Of a stretch of DNA of 10,460 bases, positions 5,239-10,460 are shown in pieces. Where the stretch lies: the NCBI GenBank assembly GCA_017445685.1, contig JAFSTS010000150.1:1-10460 (forward strand). The letters run 5' to 3'. This DNA is from Clostridia bacterium (GTDB lineage Bacteria; Bacillota_A; Clostridia; Oscillospirales; Acutalibacteraceae). The translations under genes were made by a program, and so were the position numbers. The notes beneath the pieces were generated by a model. It was not told where the DNA came from and ran no database searches. It was given only the letters and a program-made list of their open reading frames with translations. The number at the start of each line of letters is the position of its first letter. Position 1 is the first letter of the stretch.

Positions 5239-6852
5239 ATGTTGCAGGGAATTGGTGCTTCACAAGGCTACGGAATCGGCAAAGCGATAATCATTGAGGA
5301 CGCAAATCTTGACTATTCGTCAGTAAAATATTCGGGCGCGCAGGAGGAAAAAGACAGGCTGAAAAAAACTGTTGAACAGTTTAATGCCGAAACAAAAGAG
5401 ATGGCTGAGGGGCTCAAAAAAAGCGCCGGAGAAAAAGAGGCTGAGATCCTCGAAGGTCATATCACCATGCTTGCCGATCCGTTTATGCTTTCTCAAATGG
5501 AGGAAAATATCGATTCAGGCTCTGTTGCCGAAGCGGCAGTTGATACGGTTTGTACAATGTTTTACGATATGTTCGCAGCCATCGAGGATGAGATGATGCG
5601 TCAGAGAGCGTCCGACATTAAAGATATAAAGGACAGCCTCATCAAAATACTTCTTGGCGTAAAAAGCGTTGATATCTCGGCAGTTCCCAAGGGCTCAGTG
5701 CTGATAGCAAATGATTTTACGCCGTCCATGACGAGCCAGATAAAAGGCGACAATGTTGCCGCGATCGTGACCGAAGTCGGCGGAGTTACATCACACAGCG
5801 CGATCCTCGCAAGGGCAATGGGCATTCCGGCGTCTTTGTCGGTTGCAAATTGTATGAACATCATTTCAAACGGTGACACGCTTATCGTTGACGGCTTCAA
5901 GGGCAAGGTTTATGTCAATCCGACAGGAGACGAGATAAGTGAGTTTGAAGAAAAACAAAAAGTCTATCTTCGCGAAAAAGAAGGACTGAAAGTATATTTC
6001 AACAAAAAAACAGTCACAAAAAGCGGAGCTGTTAAAAAGGTCTACGGCAATATCGGAAAGCCGGACGATGCTCAGAATGTCGTTCAGAACGGCGGCGAAG
6101 GAGTTGGACTTTTCAGAACAGAATTTCTTTTCATGGACAGAGATCGCGAGCCGACCGAAGAGGAGCAGTTCGAGGCTTATTCGACTGTTGCCAAGACTAT
6201 GGACGGCAAAGAGGTCATCATCAGAACGCTGGATATCGGCGGCGACAAGGCGATAGATTACCTGAAAATCGGAAAAGAAGACAACCCGTTTTTGGGATTC
6301 AGAGCGATCAGATATTGCCTTAAAAACAAAGAGCTTTATAAAAAACAGATAAGGGCAATACTTCGCGCGGCATATTTCGGCGATATAAAAATCATGCTGC
6401 CGCTTGTCACCTGCGTTGAAGAGGTTTTGCAGGCAAAGCAGATAATTGCCGAATGTGAACAGGAGCTTACCGACGAGGGCGTAAAATTCAAAAAAGCGCC
6501 GCTTGGCATCATGATCGAAACTCCGTCGGCGGCTATCATTTCCGATGCGCTTGCAAAAGAGGTCGAGTTTTTCTCTATCGGCACAAACGATCTGACAGGA
6601 TACACAATGGCGGTTGACAGAGGAAATGCCAATGTAAGCCACCTTTACGATGTTTTCCAACCGTCAGTTCTCCGCGCGATAGAAATGACCATCAAAAACG
6701 CAAAAGCCGCAGGCATTCAGGTAGGAATGTGCGGCGAAGCGGCGGCAAATGAAAAGCTCATACCGAAGCTTATCGAATGGGGACTTGACGAATTTTCAGT
6801 CACACCGTCGTCGATACTCAGAACAAGAAAGAATATTTGCGAATGTGACTGA
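5239..6852 (+). CDS. ptsI: PTS enzyme I, phosphoenolpyruvate-protein phosphotransferase
   Basis: Enzyme I autophosphorylates from PEP and passes the phosphate to HPr. I place the start at ATG 5239 (537 residues), because GAGGAGG at 5225-5231 is seven bases upstream. The in-frame GTG at 5218 lies inside the preceding hairpin, before that site. The N-terminal HPr-binding domain covers about 1-140. The phosphohistidine domain has His186 in EVGGVTSHSAILARAMGIPA. The C-terminal PEP-binding barrel carries LFRTEFLFMDRDREPTEEEQ, RTLDIGGDKAIDYL, FRAIRYCL, NDLTGYTMAVDRGN and the catalytic Cys498 in VGMCGEAA. All key residues are present and the length is typical (570-580 with longer tails in many Firmicutes, shorter here). 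It is the last gene of the fru operon, followed by a strong terminator. Together with ptsH it makes the operon self-sufficient. Confidence 0.96.
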   Translation: MLQGIGASQGYGIGKAIIIEDANLDYSSVKYSGAQEEKDRLKKTVEQFNAETKEMAEGLKKSAGEKEAEILEGHITMLADPFMLSQMEENIDSGSVAEAAVDTVCTMFYDMFAAIEDEMMRQRASDIKDIKDSLIKILLGVKSVDISAVPKGSVLIANDFTPSMTSQIKGDNVAAIVTEVGGVTSHSAILARAMGIPASLSVANCMNIISNGDTLIVDGFKGKVYVNPTGDEISEFEEKQKVYLREKEGLKVYFNKKTVTKSGAVKKVYGNIGKPDDAQNVVQNGGEGVGLFRTEFLFMDRDREPTEEEQFEAYSTVAKTMDGKEVIIRTLDIGGDKAIDYLKIGKEDNPFLGFRAIRYCLKNKELYKKQIRAILRAAYFGDIKIMLPLVTCVEEVLQAKQIIAECEQELTDEGVKFKKAPLGIMIETPSAAIISDALAKEVEFFSIGTNDLTGYTMAVDRGNANVSHLYDVFQPSVLRAIEMTIKNAKAAGIQVGMCGEAAANEKLIPKLIEWGLDEFSVTPSSILRTRKNICECD

Positions 6853-6915
6853 ATCGGTAAACATCGAATTAAAGCGTTAAAAAAATAGCAATTTTCTTTT
6901 CAGAAAAAATATCAA

Positions 6916-6958
6916 GGGATGATCATGGTTAAAAACACCTGCGATCATCCCATTTTTT
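6916..6958 (+). terminator. Rho-independent terminator after ptsI, probably bidirectional
   Basis: GGGATGATC (6916-6924) pairs with GATCATCCC (6943-6951), and the inner bases GGT (6927-6929) and ACC (6937-6939) can extend the pairing. TTTTTT follows at 6953-6958, ending the fru-pts operon. On the minus strand the same stem is followed by TTGATATTTTTT, so it can also end the convergent uracil-DNA glycosylase gene. Confidence 0.9.
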
Positions 6959-7006
6959 GCTATATTGCTTTAATGGTTTTCGCTAAATGCGACAACCCCA
7001 ATTTTT

Positions 7007-7561
7007 TTACTCATTTATTTTATCGCGAAGTTTCAAAAAATCCTCAAATGCCAGCGGCTTGTTGTTCGGATTTCTCAAAAGCGCGGCAGGGTGAAAAGTG
7101 CCCATCATCAGCACGCCGTTTTTTTCGATAAAACTGCCGTGCTCTTTCGTGACTTTGAAATCAGGGGAAATCAGCCTTTGTGCCGCTATTCTGCCGAGAC
7201 ATACGATGACCTTGGGCCTGATAAGACGCACCTGCTCGCGAAGCCAGTCGATACATAGATCCTGTTCCTCCGGCAGCGGATCGCGGTTTTTGGGAGGTCT
7301 GCACTTGACGATGTTTGCAATATATATGTTTTCGTTTCTGTCAAGATCTACGCACTTGAGCATAGCGTCGAGGAGCTTTCCGCTTCTGCCGACAAACGGC
7401 TCGCCCTGAAGATCTTCGTTTTCTCCCGGCCCTTCGCCTACAAACATGACCTTTGCTTTTTCGTTGCCGACGCCGAAAACAAGATTTGTCCTCGTTTTGC
7501 AAAGCTCGCATTTTTCACATTTTTCACAGTCATTTTTAAGCTGCTTCATGTCGTTGTACAT
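7007..7561 (-). CDS. Family 4 uracil-DNA glycosylase, Fe-S type
   Basis: This 184-residue enzyme removes uracil, from cytosine deamination or misincorporation, in the first step of base excision repair. Motif 1 is VGEGPGENEDLQGEPFVGRSGKLLD (41-65), the family 4 uracil-binding loop. The C-terminal motif GTFHPAALLRNP holds the conserved His. Probable 4Fe-4S ligands are Cys15, Cys18, Cys87 (VKCRPPKNRDP) and Cys103, whose spacing matches characterised archaeal and thermophile members. I choose ATG 7561 rather than the upstream in-frame TTG at 7693, because GGAGGTG lies about eight bases before it and the upstream 44 codons are AT-rich and overlap the intergenic promoter region. Cys12 is an extra cysteine from a 9-nt tandem duplication at 7511-7528. 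Family 4 and the related family 5 are close; the GEGPG loop favours family 4. The gene is convergent with ptsI and divergent from the phosphotransacylase gene. Confidence 0.92.
   Translation of the reverse strand: MYNDMKQLKNDCEKCEKCELCKTRTNLVFGVGNEKAKVMFVGEGPGENEDLQGEPFVGRSGKLLDAMLKCVDLDRNENIYIANIVKCRPPKNRDPLPEEQDLCIDWLREQVRLIRPKVIVCLGRIAAQRLISPDFKVTKEHGSFIEKNGVLMMGTFHPAALLRNPNNKPLAFEDFLKLRDKINE
7511..7528. repeat. Perfect tandem 9-nt repeat inside the glycosylase gene
   Basis: TTTTTCACA occurs twice back to back at 7511-7519 and 7520-7528. In the coding direction each copy reads TGTGAAAAA. The repeat encodes Cys-Glu-Lys twice, so the protein reads CEKCEKCELC at residues 12-21 with cysteines at every third position. 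An in-frame three-codon duplication explains the extra Cys12 relative to the family pattern C-x2-C-x-L-C. Confidence 0.8.
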
Positions 7562-7621
7562 CGAATGCACCTCCAATATGGATATAATACCACATTTTAT
7601 GGAAAAATTCACCTGTTTGAC

Positions 7622-7650
7622 TTGAAAAATATTTTTAAAAGGTTTATTAT
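7622..7650 (+). promoter_or_regulatory. Candidate promoter of the pduL-type gene
   Basis: TTGAAA (7622-7627) and TATTAT (7645-7650) are separated by 17 bases, each close to the sigma-A consensus. Transcription would start near 7657 and give a leader of about 39 nt. An alternative -35, TTGACT at 7617-7622, would leave a 22-base spacer and is less likely. The spacer contains the 12-bp palindrome AAAAATATTTTT (7625-7636), whose role is unknown. Confidence 0.55.
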
Positions 7651-7695
7651 ATTTGGCGTAAGAAAAAACAAATTTATTTTTTTGGAGGAACAATC

Positions 7696-8271
7696 ATGAA
7701 AAAAGAAATTCTGGTTGAAACATCCGCAAGACATCTTCATGTCTCCCAGCAGGATCTTGAGACTCTCTTTGGCGAAGGTTATCAGCTTACTCCTAAAAAG
7801 GATCTTTCCCAGCCCGGACAGTTCGCGTGCGAAGAAAGAGTGCAGGTCATCGGACCTAAAAGCAGCTTTGCCGCAGTTTCCATTCTCGGACCTGTCCGCA
7901 AGGAAACTCAGGTCGAGCTTTCCGCAACAGATGCCCGTTCCATCGGATTAAAGGCTCCTATCCGCGAGTCAGGCGATGTTGCAGGTAGCGGCGCGTGCAA
8001 GCTTGTAGGCCCCAATGGTGAGGTTGAACTTTCTCAGGGTGTCATCGTTGCAAAAAGACATATCCATGCTACTCCCGAAGACGCAGAAAAATACGGACTT
8101 AAAGACAGCCAGGTCGTCAATGTTAAAGTTGAAACAGAGGGCAGAAGTCTTGTGTTCGGCGATGTAGTTGTAAGGGTAAGCCCCAACTATGCGTGGGCTA
8201 TGCACATTGATACAGACGAGGCAAACGCAGCTTCCGCCACTCCCGGACTCATGGGCGAAATACTTGACTGA
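7696..8271 (+). CDS. pduL: PduL-type phosphate acyltransferase (phosphotransacylase)
   Basis: This 191-residue enzyme interconverts acyl-CoA plus phosphate with acyl-phosphate plus CoA, using propanoyl-CoA or acetyl-CoA. Two related beta-barrel halves are visible. The metal-binding histidines appear as SARHLHVS (His13, His15) and as AKRHIHATPEDA (His122, His124), and the C-terminal MHIDTDEANA (169-178) completes the zinc site with His170. The protein starts directly with the first domain (MKKEILVETSARHLHV), so it lacks the N-terminal encapsulation peptide of microcompartment PduL, and no shell genes are nearby. It therefore probably acts in the cytosol, forming acetyl phosphate for an acetate kinase encoded elsewhere, in place of a Pta enzyme. 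GGAGG at 7683-7687 supports the start. It appears monocistronic; I see no clear terminator after it. The symbol reflects the family; the in vivo substrate is unproven. Confidence 0.9.
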   Translation: MKKEILVETSARHLHVSQQDLETLFGEGYQLTPKKDLSQPGQFACEERVQVIGPKSSFAAVSILGPVRKETQVELSATDARSIGLKAPIRESGDVAGSGACKLVGPNGEVELSQGVIVAKRHIHATPEDAEKYGLKDSQVVNVKVETEGRSLVFGDVVVRVSPNYAWAMHIDTDEANAASATPGLMGEILD

Positions 8272-8283
8272 GAATGTATATTT

Positions 8284-8359
8284 ATTGAATATTCACTTTT
8301 TAATTAGGTATACTTGCAAAAAAACTTTGAAAAATCGTTGACAACGGTGAATATTTAAT
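8284..8359. promoter_or_regulatory. Pair of operator-like inverted boxes before the binding-protein gene
   Basis: ATTGAATATTCAC (8284-8296) and GTGAATATTTAAT (8347-8359) are reverse complements in 12 of 13 positions. Each contains a nearly self-palindromic core (TGAATATTCA and TGAATATTTA). Their centres are 63 bp apart, about six helical turns. The second box fills the spacer between the -35 and -10 boxes of the downstream promoter, where a bound repressor would block polymerase. The core recalls half-sites of ArgR-type boxes, but the spacing does not match an ARG box. The regulator is unknown. Confidence 0.45.
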
Positions 8360-8366
8360 GTATAAT
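8338..8366 (+). promoter_or_regulatory. Consensus sigma-A promoter of the amino acid ABC operon
   Basis: TTGACA (8338-8343) and TATAAT (8361-8366) are exact consensus hexamers with an optimal 17-base spacer. The transcript would start about 8373, so the leader is only about 22 nt and leaves no room for a riboswitch. Such a strong promoter usually needs a repressor to be regulated, consistent with the operator-like boxes overlapping it. Confidence 0.9.
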
Positions 8367-8394
8367 TATAAAAAATTTTAAAGGAGTTATGGTT

Positions 8395-9174
8395 ATGAAG
8401 AAATTTATCTCAATCGCGCTTGTTCTCGTTCTTGCAGTTACAATGCTTGCTGCTTTCACTGCTTGCGGAACAAAACAGGAAGAAACAAAAACAACTCTCG
8501 TTATGGCAACTAACGCCGCTTTCCCACCTTATGAATATAAAGACGGCGACAATTTTGCGGGCATCGATGTTGAGATCGCAGGCAAAATTGCCGAAAAGCT
8601 CGGCATGGAACTCAAAATCGAAGATGTTGAATTCGGCTCAATCATCGGCGGCGTTCAGACAGGCAAATTCGATATGGGTATGGCAGGTATGACAGTTACC
8701 GAAGAAAGAAAAGAAAGCGTAAACTTCTCCGACACATATCAGACTGCAAAACAGGTCGTTATCGTAAAAGCAGATTCAGCGATCAAGTCTCTTGACGATC
8801 TTAAAGCTGACGGCACTATGAAGTACGGCGTTCAGCAGGATACAACAGGCGACATCTATGCTTCCGATACAGTTGAAAAAGGCGGCTACGGCGAAGAAAA
8901 TGTTATTCGTTACAAGGTCGGCGCAGACGCTGTTCAGGCTCTCGTTTCCGATAAAGTTCAGGCTGTTATCATCGACAACGAGCCGGCAAAGAGCTTTGTT
9001 GCTTCCAATGAAGGACTTGTAATTCTTGACGGAGCATGGGTAGAAGAAGAATATGCTATCTGCGTTGCAAAAGATAACGCTGATCTTCTTGCAAAGATCA
9101 ATACTGCTCTTGCAGAGCTCAAGGCTGACGGCACGATCCAGACGATCGTTGACAAATATATCACAGCCGAATAA
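8395..9174 (+). CDS. Polar amino acid ABC transporter substrate-binding lipoprotein
   Basis: This family 3 extracellular solute-binding protein captures a polar amino acid outside the membrane for the permease encoded next. I place the start at ATG 8395 (259 residues), because AAGGAG at 8381-8386 is eight bases upstream. The in-frame ATG at 8389 would leave only two. Residues 1-23 form a lipoprotein signal peptide (MKKFISIALVLVLAVTMLAA), with Cys24 in AFTACG as the lipidation site; Phe at -3 is less usual than Leu. The mature domain has ATNAAFPPYEY, FAGIDVEIAGKIAEKLG, the MTVTEERKESVNFSDTY segment with ligand-carboxylate-binding Arg105, and AVIIDNEPA, whose Asp commonly contacts the ligand amino group. 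Length and motifs are standard. The substrate cannot be told from the sequence; glutamine, arginine/lysine or cystine are all possible for this family. Confidence 0.93.
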   Translation: MKKFISIALVLVLAVTMLAAFTACGTKQEETKTTLVMATNAAFPPYEYKDGDNFAGIDVEIAGKIAEKLGMELKIEDVEFGSIIGGVQTGKFDMGMAGMTVTEERKESVNFSDTYQTAKQVVIVKADSAIKSLDDLKADGTMKYGVQQDTTGDIYASDTVEKGGYGEENVIRYKVGADAVQALVSDKVQAVIIDNEPAKSFVASNEGLVILDGAWVEEEYAICVAKDNADLLAKINTALAELKADGTIQTIVDKYITAE

Positions 9175-9195
9175 TCAGTTAGGCTTTAAACAAAT

Positions 9196-9227
9196 ACGGG
9201 GCGGTGAAAATCGCCCTGTTTTAATTT
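9196..9227 (+). terminator. Hairpin with GAAA tetraloop between binding protein and permease
   Basis: The arm 9196-9205 (ACGGGGCGGT) pairs with 9210-9219 (ATCGCCCTGT) over ten positions, two of them G-U, closing a GAAA tetraloop at 9206-9209. TTTTAATTT follows (9219-9227). The shape is that of a weak or leaky intrinsic terminator. Placed between the first and second genes of a binding-protein operon, it probably lets the binding protein be made in excess of the membrane subunits by partial termination and 3'-end protection of the mRNA. Confidence 0.7.
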
Positions 9228-9241
9228 CGGAGGTGTGACGA

Positions 9242-9973
9242 ATGAAGGAGTTTTTTGCTGAAATAGCGGATAAATTCACTCGTTGCTTTATTGCAAACGG
9301 CTACTGGAAATGGATCCGTGACGGTTTTGTAAAGTCGCTGATCATCACATTTTTTGCAATTTTGCTCGGTTTTGTGATCGGTATAGTTCTTGCCACGATC
9401 CGTTCCTCTTACGATAAAAACGTAGAGTCGCTCAAGCTCAGAGGCGGAATCGGATACATTCTGCTGAAAATAGCTAATGCTATATGCAAGATATACATAA
9501 CAGTTGTCCGCGGCATTCCTGTTGTCGTTCAGTTGATGATCTGGTATTTCGTAATTCTTCTTTCTCAGGAGAGTACGGTTGTCGCTATCGTTGCTTTCGG
9601 CTTCAATTCCGGCGCGTATGTTGCGGAAATTTTCCGCGGAGGGATCATGTCTATTGATGTCGGGCAGTTTGAAGCCGGCAGATCCCTCGGATTTAACTAT
9701 GTTCAGACGATGATACATATTGTCATTCCCCAGGCGATAAAGACGGTTTTGCCGACGCTTCTCAATGAAGTAATCGCCGTCTTGAAGGAGACTTCCGTTG
9801 CAGGTTATGTCGGAATCATGGATCTGACAAAAGCAGGCGACCTTATCAGAGGAAGAACATTTGAAGCGTTTACGCCGCTTATTGCCGTAGCGATCATCTA
9901 TCTGCTGACGGTCATTATCCTGACTGCATTGTTTACGAGAATCGAGAGGAGGCTGAGAAACAGTGAGCGCTGA
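9242..9973 (+). CDS. Polar amino acid ABC transporter permease
   Basis: This 243-residue membrane subunit of the HisM/GlnP type forms the translocation path. A first membrane helix starts at about residue 25 (DGFVKSLIITFFAILLGFVI). The conserved VVRGIPVVVQLMIWYFVI follows, then FGFNSGAYVAEIFRGGI, and then the EAA loop EAGRSLGFNYVQTMIHIVIP with QAIKTVLP, which docks on the ATPase. A final helix lies near 218-236. About five membrane segments fit the family. GGAGGTG at 9229-9235 supports the ATG start. The gene lies 67 bp after the binding-protein gene and overlaps the start of the ATPase gene, so the three are one operon. One permease gene implies a homodimeric channel. Substrate specificity is not deducible. 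Confidence 0.95.
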   Translation: MKEFFAEIADKFTRCFIANGYWKWIRDGFVKSLIITFFAILLGFVIGIVLATIRSSYDKNVESLKLRGGIGYILLKIANAICKIYITVVRGIPVVVQLMIWYFVILLSQESTVVAIVAFGFNSGAYVAEIFRGGIMSIDVGQFEAGRSLGFNYVQTMIHIVIPQAIKTVLPTLLNEVIAVLKETSVAGYVGIMDLTKAGDLIRGRTFEAFTPLIAVAIIYLLTVIILTALFTRIERRLRNSER

Positions 9974-10460
9974 TGAGATCCTCATTAAAGTGACTGATTT
10001 GAAAAAACACTATCTCGGCGGAAAAGTTAAAGCTCTTGACGGAATCAATGCCGAGATAAAAAAAGGCGAAGTCGTTGTCATCATCGGACCTTCGGGCAGC
10101 GGAAAATCTACTTTTCTCCGCTCACTCAACCTTCTTGAGATCCCGTCGAGCGGTTCGATCGTGTTTGAAGGAGTAAATATTTGCGATCCTAAGCAGAACA
10201 TCAATCTCCATCGTCAGAAAATGGGCATGGTGTTCCAGCACTTCAACCTATTTGCAAATATGAATATTCTCAAAAATATGATCATCGCTCCGATGAAACT
10301 GCTTAAAAAGTCCAAGGAAGAAGCGACTGATACTGCTATGAAGCTTCTTAAAAGGGTAGGACTTGAAGAAAGAGCCAACGACTATCCCAGCCAGCTTTCG
10401 GGCGGGCAGAAGCAGAGAGTTGCGATCGTCCGCGCACTGTGCATGGAGCCGGATGTAATG
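9963..10460 (+). CDS. Polar amino acid ABC transporter ATP-binding subunit, 5' part
   Basis: The first 166 codons of an ABC ATPase are present and the frame is open to the right edge; the family is usually about 240-255 residues. It powers uptake through the permease by ATP hydrolysis on the cytosolic face. Walker A is GPSGSGKST at 42-50, the Q-loop is VFQHFNLF with Gln92, and the signature LSGGQKQR starts at 145. Walker B is cut off just after MEPDVM. The GTG at 9963 is the likely start. AGAGGAGG at 9945-9952 sits ten bases before it, the first residues MSADEILIKVTDLKKHY fit the family, and the nearby ATG at 9973 is out of frame. The start overlaps the permease stop by 11 bases, suggesting translational coupling. 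It resembles GlnQ/ArtP/TcyC-type proteins, and these cannot be separated here. Confidence 0.95.
   Translation, partial: MSADEILIKVTDLKKHYLGGKVKALDGINAEIKKGEVVVIIGPSGSGKSTFLRSLNLLEIPSSGSIVFEGVNICDPKQNINLHRQKMGMVFQHFNLFANMNILKNMIIAPMKLLKKSKEEATDTAMKLLKRVGLEERANDYPSQLSGGQKQRVAIVRALCMEPDVM

Noticed and set aside
5866..6660. A 264-codon open frame on the minus strand within ptsI.
   Set aside because: It is antisense to a fully conserved enzyme I with all active-site motifs. The predicted peptide resembles no family and has no ribosome binding site; it results from codon bias of the real gene.
7562..7693. Upstream N-terminal extension of the uracil-DNA glycosylase from TTG at 7693.
   Set aside because: The extension overlaps the divergent promoter region, is AT-rich, is absent from the family, and the ATG at 7561 has its own GGAGGTG site.
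8284..8296. ARG box (ArgR operator) upstream of the ABC transporter.
   Set aside because: The half-sites TGAAT and ATTCA abut here, whereas an ARG box has several A/T bases between them, so the match is only partial.
8338..8352. Sequence TGACAACGGTGAAT as a possible CcpA cre site over the ABC promoter.
   Set aside because: It has the central CG but mismatches the consensus at three conserved positions, and it is largely made up of the -35 box itself.
9221..9985. A 254-codon open frame on the minus strand covering the permease gene.
   Set aside because: It is antisense to a clear permease with the EAA loop, its peptide is low-complexity and polar, and no start signal is evident.

Overview
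The window looks like a piece of chromosome from a low- to mid-GC Gram-positive anaerobe, most likely a member of the Clostridia (an Oscillospiraceae/Ruminococcaceae-type gut bacterium is my best guess). The basis is strong GGAGG-type ribosome binding sites, AT-rich intergenic promoters, an HPr that has both His15 and Ser46, a PduL-type phosphotransacylase, and an amino-acid-binding lipoprotein with a Gram-positive-type signal. The taxonomic placement is inference from protein character only.

Layout. (1) 1-534, minus strand: the 5' half of carA, the glutaminase subunit of carbamoyl-phosphate synthase, running off the left edge. Its approximately 190-nt leader can fold into three hairpins. (2) 535-1296: a 762-bp divergent intergenic region with no convincing gene, several inverted repeats, and at its right end the fru promoter overlapping three tandem 10-bp repeats. 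(3) 1297-6852, plus strand: a five-gene operon of a DeoR-type regulator (fruR), 1-phosphofructokinase (fruK), fused fructose PTS transporter IIABC (fruA), HPr (ptsH) and enzyme I (ptsI), closed by a strong terminator at 6916-6958. This is a complete phosphorelay: PEP phosphorylates EI, then HPr, IIA and IIB. IIC imports fructose as fructose-1-phosphate, which FruK converts to fructose-1,6-bisphosphate.

(4) 7007-7561, minus strand: a family 4 (Fe-S) uracil-DNA glycosylase convergent with ptsI and sharing the terminator hairpin. (5) 7696-8271, plus strand: a PduL-type phosphate acyltransferase without a microcompartment-targeting extension, probably the housekeeping acetyl-CoA/acetyl-phosphate enzyme. 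(6) 8395 to the right edge, plus strand: a polar amino acid ABC importer made of a binding lipoprotein, a permease and the first 166 residues of the ATPase. A promoter matching the sigma-A consensus exactly drives it, and a leaky-terminator-like hairpin separates the first and second genes.

No mobile element, CRISPR array, tRNA or rRNA was seen. The coding content is conventional metabolism. The points worth a second look are regulatory: the phased repeats before fruR, the structured carA leader, the intercistronic hairpins in the pts and ABC operons, the paired operator-like boxes before the binding-protein gene, and a 9-nt tandem duplication beside the Fe-S cysteines of the glycosylase.
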